14,465 nucleotides of DNA from Bacilli bacterium (GTDB taxonomy: Bacteria > Bacillota_I > Bacilli_A > RF39 > UBA660), in the NCBI GenBank assembly GCA_022801735.1, contig JAAWSW010000029.1:1-14465 (forward strand). Direction: 5' to 3'. Positions 6,664 through 11,512 of this stretch are shown here, one piece after another. A program made the translations under genes and the position numbers. The notes under the pieces are model-generated. The model saw only the letters and a list, made by a program, of their open reading frames with translations. It had not been told where the DNA came from and made no database searches. Position 1 is the stretch's first letter. Each line of letters opens with the position of its first letter.

Positions 6664-8130
6664 ATGAAAAAAATAGATACAAAAGCACAAAATGTGATAA
6701 ACAAAATAAAAAAACTATATGGAAATAGTAGTGACCTTCAGACCAGAATAATCAAAACCCAAAATAAAGATATAGGTATTTTATTCATGGAAAGTTCAAG
6801 TGGTTCAGATGGTATAAGTGATAACATCATAAAAGGTATCGATTATACGATAAATAATAAAAGTATATTCGAAAACATTTTCGATAGTCTAAAAAACACA
6901 ATATTTAATGCCCAGTTACTAACAACAAAAGACTTCAGCGAATTTCCTTACTATTTGTCCAGTGGATTTACTATCATCGTAATAGATGATAGCGAAGAAG
7001 CCATTATTTTAGAAACAAGAGCCCAAATTGATAGAGGAGTTACTGAATCTACTAGTGAACCAATTCTAAGAGGTCCAAAAGATAGTTTTACTGAAAACCA
7101 TTCTAAAAACTTAGGATTAGTCAGAAAAAGAATAAAAGATCCTAATCTATGGTTCGAAGATACAAAAATAGGAACTAGAACCCAAACTAAAGTCACTATT
7201 GCCTATCTAAATGATGTAGCCGATAAAAAATGTATTGAAGAAGTCAAACAAGTATTAAAAAAAATAGATATAGACGGAGTACTAGATAGTGGTAACATAA
7301 GAGAATTTTTACTAAAACAAAAATCAGTATTCCCACAAATATTAAGTACCGAAAGACCAGATTTAGTATGTCAATCCATTTTAAATGGTAAAATCGCAAT
7401 CTTAGTAGAAAATTCACCATTTGCCATAATATTACCAAATGTTTTTACAGACTTTATTCATACATCAGAAGATTACTACCAAAAACCATTAAATATTAGT
7501 TTTACTAGAATATTAAAACTACTTGCTTTAATCATCACCCTATTCACACCAGCAATATATATAGCAATTACCACATTTGACCAAACCGTTGTTCCCGATG
7601 AACTGCTAATATCATTAGCCGTCCAAAGAGAAGGCGTCCCCTTCCCAACATTCTTTGAGGTAATTCTATTAATGATGATTTTTGAAATCCTAAGAGAAAG
7701 TGATATTAGACTTCCAGCCAATATGGGAGCCTCAATGAGTATCGTTGGAGCCCTAGTTTTAGGTCAAGCAGCCGTAGACGCTGGGATTGTATCACCTATT
7801 GCTGTTATAGTTGTAGCCATAACATCAATATGTAGTTTAATATTTAACGACGTTGATTTTATGAATGGTATAAGAGCATGGCGCCTTATTTTTATGGTCA
7901 CTGCTACATTCTTCGGACTAATCGGATTAGTTGCTGCAAGTTTAATATGGATTATTAAACTATCATCACTAGACGCTTTTGGAGTACCATTCCTCGCACC
8001 ATTTAGTCCATTTATAAAACCAAGTCAAAAAGACGCAGTCATTCGTTATCCTTTACCAAAAATTTTCAAAAGACCATTATATCTAAATGGACAAGACCAA
8101 ACAAAACAAGGAGGTAACAATGAAAAATAA
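6664..8130 (+). CDS. Spore germination receptor subunit A (GerA/GerKA family)
   Basis: The 488-residue A subunit of a nutrient germinant receptor is expected in the inner spore membrane. A soluble N-terminal region (about 1-280) carries family landmarks: R136-G-P with KDSFTEN, IGTRTQTKV, and ERPD followed later by EDYYQKP. A membrane region follows with about five helices from residue 285, containing VPFPTFFEVILL and RLPANMGASMSIVGALV, both highly typical of PF03323. The length matches GerA proteins (about 480-500). ATG 6664 follows AGGA at 6647-6650 and a GTGAT element, so the ribosome binding site is weaker than that of the next two genes. It is the first gene of a three-gene operon; its 3' end overlaps the lipoprotein gene by 11 bases. 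A candidate sigma-G promoter lies upstream. The germinant cannot be predicted. Confidence 0.94.
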   Translation: MKKIDTKAQNVINKIKKLYGNSSDLQTRIIKTQNKDIGILFMESSSGSDGISDNIIKGIDYTINNKSIFENIFDSLKNTIFNAQLLTTKDFSEFPYYLSSGFTIIVIDDSEEAIILETRAQIDRGVTESTSEPILRGPKDSFTENHSKNLGLVRKRIKDPNLWFEDTKIGTRTQTKVTIAYLNDVADKKCIEEVKQVLKKIDIDGVLDSGNIREFLLKQKSVFPQILSTERPDLVCQSILNGKIAILVENSPFAIILPNVFTDFIHTSEDYYQKPLNISFTRILKLLALIITLFTPAIYIAITTFDQTVVPDELLISLAVQREGVPFPTFFEVILLMMIFEILRESDIRLPANMGASMSIVGALVLGQAAVDAGIVSPIAVIVVAITSICSLIFNDVDFMNGIRAWRLIFMVTATFFGLIGLVAASLIWIIKLSSLDAFGVPFLAPFSPFIKPSQKDAVIRYPLPKIFKRPLYLNGQDQTKQGGNNEK

Positions 8131-9304
8131 ACTAATTATTTTAATTTTATTCATCCTAACAATTACACTAACAAGTGGTTGTAGTAATTATCGAGAATTA
8201 AATAATCTAGCGATAATTACAGGTGTTGCAATAGATAAAAGCGATGATAAATATGAACTTAGTTTTCTAATCGCAAACTCACCAAAAGCCCAAACAAGTA
8301 GCAAAGAAGGTGAAGCAACTACCACAGTATTTTCTGGAAAAGGTGACACCCTTATAGAAGCCGCTAACCTCATTGATAATAAAAGTCCAAAGCAACTATA
8401 CTATGGTCATATAAATGTAGTAGTAATTTCAGAAGAAGTTGCTAGAGAAGGATTTCTAAAAATAGCCGATTGGTTACTAAGAAATCCAGAAACAAGAAAA
8501 CAATTCTATTTAATACAAGCCAAAGATACTAAAGCCAAAAATATTTTAAAAATAGTCGAACCCCTAGAATCATTCCCATCGCAAAGTATTGCCTCATTAA
8601 TTGAATCAAATATAACTGCACAGTCTATCTCATCAAGCATAAAATACAGCCCATTTATTGAAAAAATACTAGATAAAGGATTTGATCCTATGCTTCCATC
8701 TATTTCAATAGAAGGTAAAGTAAAAAAAGGTAGTACCGAAAAAAATACTGAAAAAACAGAACCTGAAACATATTTGAAACTAGATGATACCGCTATATTT
8801 AGAGAAGACAAATTAGTAGGTTATATAAATAAAAAAGAAAGTCAAGCAGTAAATCTTTTAACTGATAATGCCACAGAAATAAGATATGAGTTTAAGTACA
8901 ATGGAAATAATTTAGTCTTTATTTCAAATAAAGTAAACAATAAAACAAAAGTTAAAGATTTTAACTCTATAGACGTAAAAGTACAGGGTAATGGATATTT
9001 AGGAGAAGTAGACGGGAAAATTAGTTTACAAAAACCTTCAACAGTAGAAAAAATAGAAAAGGAATTAAATAAATCAATTAAAAAACAATTAGAAAAAACA
9101 TTAACAAAAGTGAAAGACGAATACAAAAGTGATATCTTAGGATATGGTAATAAAATATATGTTAAATATCCAAAACAATGGGATAAAATAGAAAATAGGT
9201 GGAACGATAAATACCTTCAAAAATTAAAAGTCAATATAGATGTAGACATGACTATAGAAAGCGCTGGTTCATTAATCCGTACTATTGAGGAGGTTAGAAA
9301 ATGA
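8120..9304 (+). CDS. Spore germination receptor lipoprotein, Ger(x)C family (GerAC/GerKC type)
   Basis: The 394-residue lipoprotein has a basic start (MKNK), a hydrophobic stretch and the lipobox LTSGC with the acylated cysteine at C21. CSNYRELNNLAIITGVAID follows, which is the hallmark start of mature GerC proteins (usually W/YRELxxLAIVxGxGID). The remainder shows the usual three-domain mixed alpha/beta length. A charged insert (VKKGSTEKNTEKTEPET) lies near the middle. The C subunit is tethered outside the inner spore membrane and is needed for receptor function. ATG 8120 is chosen over an in-frame upstream ATG at 8087, because AAGGAGGT (8108-8115) precedes it and the lipoprotein signal begins there. 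It overlaps the A gene by 11 bases and the B gene by 4 (ATGA), indicating translational coupling. Confidence 0.93.
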   Translation: MKNKLIILILFILTITLTSGCSNYRELNNLAIITGVAIDKSDDKYELSFLIANSPKAQTSSKEGEATTTVFSGKGDTLIEAANLIDNKSPKQLYYGHINVVVISEEVAREGFLKIADWLLRNPETRKQFYLIQAKDTKAKNILKIVEPLESFPSQSIASLIESNITAQSISSSIKYSPFIEKILDKGFDPMLPSISIEGKVKKGSTEKNTEKTEPETYLKLDDTAIFREDKLVGYINKKESQAVNLLTDNATEIRYEFKYNGNNLVFISNKVNNKTKVKDFNSIDVKVQGNGYLGEVDGKISLQKPSTVEKIEKELNKSIKKQLEKTLTKVKDEYKSDILGYGNKIYVKYPKQWDKIENRWNDKYLQKLKVNIDVDMTIESAGSLIRTIEEVRK

Positions 9305-10410
9305 AAAAAATAGGTTCAATGGAATTTAATAGTTTAATTTGGTTTTTAACAAGAGGAGCCTTCATTGGTATAACCCTGAGTAGTTTAATCTATATTAGTA
9401 AAAGAGATTCTTGGATTAGTGGTTTAATTGCCCTAATATTAGGTCTAATTCCAATCGCTATATTTGCTTATATAAGGCATTACGACGAAAAATTTAATAT
9501 ATGTGATTTAAATGAGCATCTTTTTGGTAAATTTGGAAAAATTTTAAATATAATTCTAGCCACAGGGGCTTTCATCTTTATTGAAATGGCATTTCTCAAT
9601 TTAGTCCATTTTATTCATTCACAATTTCTTTATAGAACTGATCCTATTATAATCGCAATAGTTTTTATAGTACCACTTATATATGGGTTACTAAAAGGTA
9701 TAAATGCAATATCAAGAACCAGTTTAATACTTTTTTACCTTATTATAATAACTATTATTTTCATAGTAGCAGGTGTCCTAAACGGTGTTGAATTAAATAA
9801 TCTTTTACCAATTCTAGAAACAAACACCAATTCAATTATTCATGGAACTTTAATAATTATCGCCTATAATACACTTCCATTATTCATGCTTCAGATAATT
9901 CCAAAAAAACAATTAGAAAATTATAATTTAAAAAAATCAGTTATCTTCTATGCAGTTGCTATTTTAACACTAGTAAATGCAGCATTTTTAACAATTGGAA
10001 CCTTTGGGGTAGAATTATCCCTACTTTATGAATACCCAGAATTCCATTTACTAAAAAAACTACAAATAGGTAACTTTGTAGACCGTGCCGAAAGCATATT
10101 ATCAATGGAATGGATTATCTCCTTATTTGTTTTGATTTTAATGGGAATGTATTATATAACAAAATCAATATCACAAACGTTTAAAGTAACAAAAAAAACA
10201 AACAATATAATAATTATAATTGCTTGTTTACTATTACTAACCATTAGTCAATTTATTTTTAAAACTAATGGTAGTGCAACATATTTCTTTACACATGATT
10301 TATATATAATTATGTTTGTAATATTCTTCTTTATACCAATACTTATTGCACTAGCCTGTAAATTAAATAAATCTAGATGCCAAAATAACCCCAGCCGTAA
10401 TAATAACTGA
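9301..10410 (+). CDS. Spore germination receptor permease-like subunit B (GerB/GerKB family)
   Basis: The 369-residue protein has about ten membrane segments, of the spore permease family (PF03845) within the APC superfamily. This is the subunit thought to bind the germinant. It opens with the short polar start MKKIGSMEFNSLIWFL typical of the family and then alternating helices to the end. Length is normal. GAGGAGGT (9287-9294) is a strong ribosome binding site, and the ATG overlaps the GerC stop. Gene order A-C-B matches gerK of B. subtilis and many Clostridia, not gerA or gerB, which are A-B-C. The last 48 bases overlap, on the opposite strand, the 3' end of the tail-anchored protein gene, and I see no terminator between them. 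Confidence 0.93.
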   Translation: MKKIGSMEFNSLIWFLTRGAFIGITLSSLIYISKRDSWISGLIALILGLIPIAIFAYIRHYDEKFNICDLNEHLFGKFGKILNIILATGAFIFIEMAFLNLVHFIHSQFLYRTDPIIIAIVFIVPLIYGLLKGINAISRTSLILFYLIIITIIFIVAGVLNGVELNNLLPILETNTNSIIHGTLIIIAYNTLPLFMLQIIPKKQLENYNLKKSVIFYAVAILTLVNAAFLTIGTFGVELSLLYEYPEFHLLKKLQIGNFVDRAESILSMEWIISLFVLILMGMYYITKSISQTFKVTKKTNNIIIIIACLLLLTISQFIFKTNGSATYFFTHDLYIIMFVIFFFIPILIALACKLNKSRCQNNPSRNNN

Positions 10411-11181
10411 TAGTAAAATTAAAATAATAAATATATTTAAAAATTTTACTCTCTTATCTTCTTCACCATCGACAAAATCAGATTTATTTAATTTCAAACT
10501 AGAAGTAAAGAAAGAGCGATCATAAGTAGACCTATCAAAGTCTGCTTTTTTGTTAGTTAATTTTTCATTTTCGGCAATTAAAGATTTAACATCATTAAGT
10601 TCTCCAACCTTAGTATCATCATCCTGTAAATCACTTAATAAATCTGCAGCCAATTCTGCATCACCAAGTTTATTAAGCATACTAGTATTAGTAATTGTTT
10701 GAATTAATTCTTTTAAATCGTCTTCATCATTTTCATCATAATAATCTTCTTTATTAATTTCTTTTTTCAAATCTATATTTTTTAAAATATTATATTGTGT
10801 ATTTCTAAGGACTCTTTCTTTATCATCAGGTTCTTTATTTTCTTTAGCCTCTTTCAAAATATCCCTAATATCATAATTCTTTTCTTCCATATCTGGGAAT
10901 GTTCTAGTGATAGTTGGTCTTACACGTTCTGGATTTTTATATTCACCAGTAATTCTACGATATTGCCTTTCCTTTTGATAATTTTCACGATTTCTAAGCA
11001 TCTCTTTAACTTTAGTTATATCAACCTCATTAGCATTATCAATAGTGGCAATACCCTCAATGTTAGTATACTGACCATTTGTATATATTTCCCCATACAA
11101 CTCTTTATTACGAGAACTACGTGAATTAGTATGAGTATTTACTCTAGCATTTTTATAATATTTCTGCATACGTGTATCCAT
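10363..11181 (-). CDS. Unrecognised acidic tail-anchored membrane protein
   Basis: I do not recognise this 272-residue protein. It has no N-terminal signal. The N-terminal third is basic and polar (rich in R, N, Y and T), the middle is charged, with an acidic cluster (KEDYYDENDEDDLKELIQ), and there are likely helical or coiled-coil stretches in KVKEMLRNRENYQKERQYRR and ADLLSDLQDDD. A single hydrophobic segment ends the protein (FLNIFIILILLSVIITAGVI then LASRFI). The topology is therefore a cytoplasmic body with a C-terminal anchor. ATG 11181 is preferred over an in-frame GTG at 11190, because AGAGGTGG (11194-11187) is placed 5 bases before the ATG and includes that GTG. Its 3' end overlaps the GerB gene by 48 bases. 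It is divergent from the ferredoxin gene. No function is assigned. Confidence 0.75.
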   Translation of the reverse strand: MDTRMQKYYKNARVNTHTNSRSSRNKELYGEIYTNGQYTNIEGIATIDNANEVDITKVKEMLRNRENYQKERQYRRITGEYKNPERVRPTITRTFPDMEEKNYDIRDILKEAKENKEPDDKERVLRNTQYNILKNIDLKKEINKEDYYDENDEDDLKELIQTITNTSMLNKLGDAELAADLLSDLQDDDTKVGELNDVKSLIAENEKLTNKKADFDRSTYDRSFFTSSLKLNKSDFVDGEEDKRVKFLNIFIILILLSVIITAGVILASRFI

Positions 11182-11200
11182 GTTTGCCACCTCTAGTCTA

Positions 11201-11209
11201 ATAATACCA
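11201..11209 (-). promoter_or_regulatory. Extended -10 promoter for the tail-anchored protein gene
   Basis: On the minus strand, TGGTATTAT (TGn plus TATTAT at 11206-11201). No convincing -35 is seen; TTTTAA lies 17 bases upstream. The expected start, near 11194, is the first base of AGAGGTGG, the ribosome binding site. Confidence 0.5.
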
Positions 11210-11237
11210 TATTTTTGCTTTTTTTAAAAGACACACC

Positions 11238-11266
11238 TTGCAAATTACCACTTTTTTCATTATAAT
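11238..11266 (+). promoter_or_regulatory. Sigma-A-type promoter of the ferredoxin gene
   Basis: -35 TTGCAA (11238-11243), 17-base spacer, -10 TATAAT (11261-11266). Both boxes are near consensus. The predicted start near 11273 is the first base of AGGAGG (11273-11278), so the leader would be only about 12 bases. Confidence 0.8.
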
Positions 11267-11284
11267 TATTCTAGGAGGAAAGTT

Positions 11285-11485
11285 ATGGAAAAAGTACATG
11301 TAGAAAAAGATTTATGCATTGCTTGCGGTTCATGTGTAGCAATGTGTCCAGAACACTTTGAGTTCGATGATGATAACTTAGCAAAAGCAATTAACGAAGA
11401 AGTTAATGAAGAAGTTAAAGATGCAGCAAACGCTTGCCCAACTGAAGCAATTATAATTGAAGAAAAAGAAGAGGAAGAAAATTAA
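11285..11485 (+). CDS. Ferredoxin, single [4Fe-4S] cluster
   Basis: This is a 66-residue acidic electron carrier. CIACGSC supplies C11, C14 and C17, and the distant C51 in ANACPTEAI supplies the fourth ligand. This is the one-cluster (Thermotoga/Bacillus-type) layout, not the two-cluster clostridial one. C21, in the MCP part of the first motif, is extra; in some relatives this position takes part in a disulfide, but no clear second cysteine partner is visible here. The acidic tail (EEKEEEEN) is common in such ferredoxins. AGGAGG at 11273-11278 fits ATG 11285. The gene is monocistronic, with a near-consensus promoter and its own terminator, which suggests strong constitutive expression. Redox partners are not encoded nearby. 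Confidence 0.93.
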   Translation: MEKVHVEKDLCIACGSCVAMCPEHFEFDDDNLAKAINEEVNEEVKDAANACPTEAIIIEEKEEEEN

Positions 11486-11504
11486 TAAATTTCTTCCCTT
11501 TTTT
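11473..11504. terminator. Rho-independent terminator between convergent ferredoxin and surface protein genes
   Basis: GGAAGAAA (11473-11480) pairs with TTTCTTCC (11490-11497) around a 9-base loop, followed by C and TTTTTT. The left arm lies in the last ferredoxin codons. On the minus strand the hairpin is followed by a pyrimidine-rich tract, so it may also serve the surface protein gene, which ends 9 bases beyond it. Confidence 0.75.
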
Positions 11505-11512
11505 ATAAACTA

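Noticed and set aside
6664..8130. SpoVAF instead of a germinant receptor A subunit
   Set aside because: SpoVAF belongs to the same family but is found in spoVA operons. Here GerC and GerB genes follow directly with overlaps, so a receptor A subunit is the better call.
8188..9126. Minus-strand open frames inside the GerC lipoprotein gene
   Set aside because: They lie opposite a well-supported gene and have no recognisable domain or start signal.
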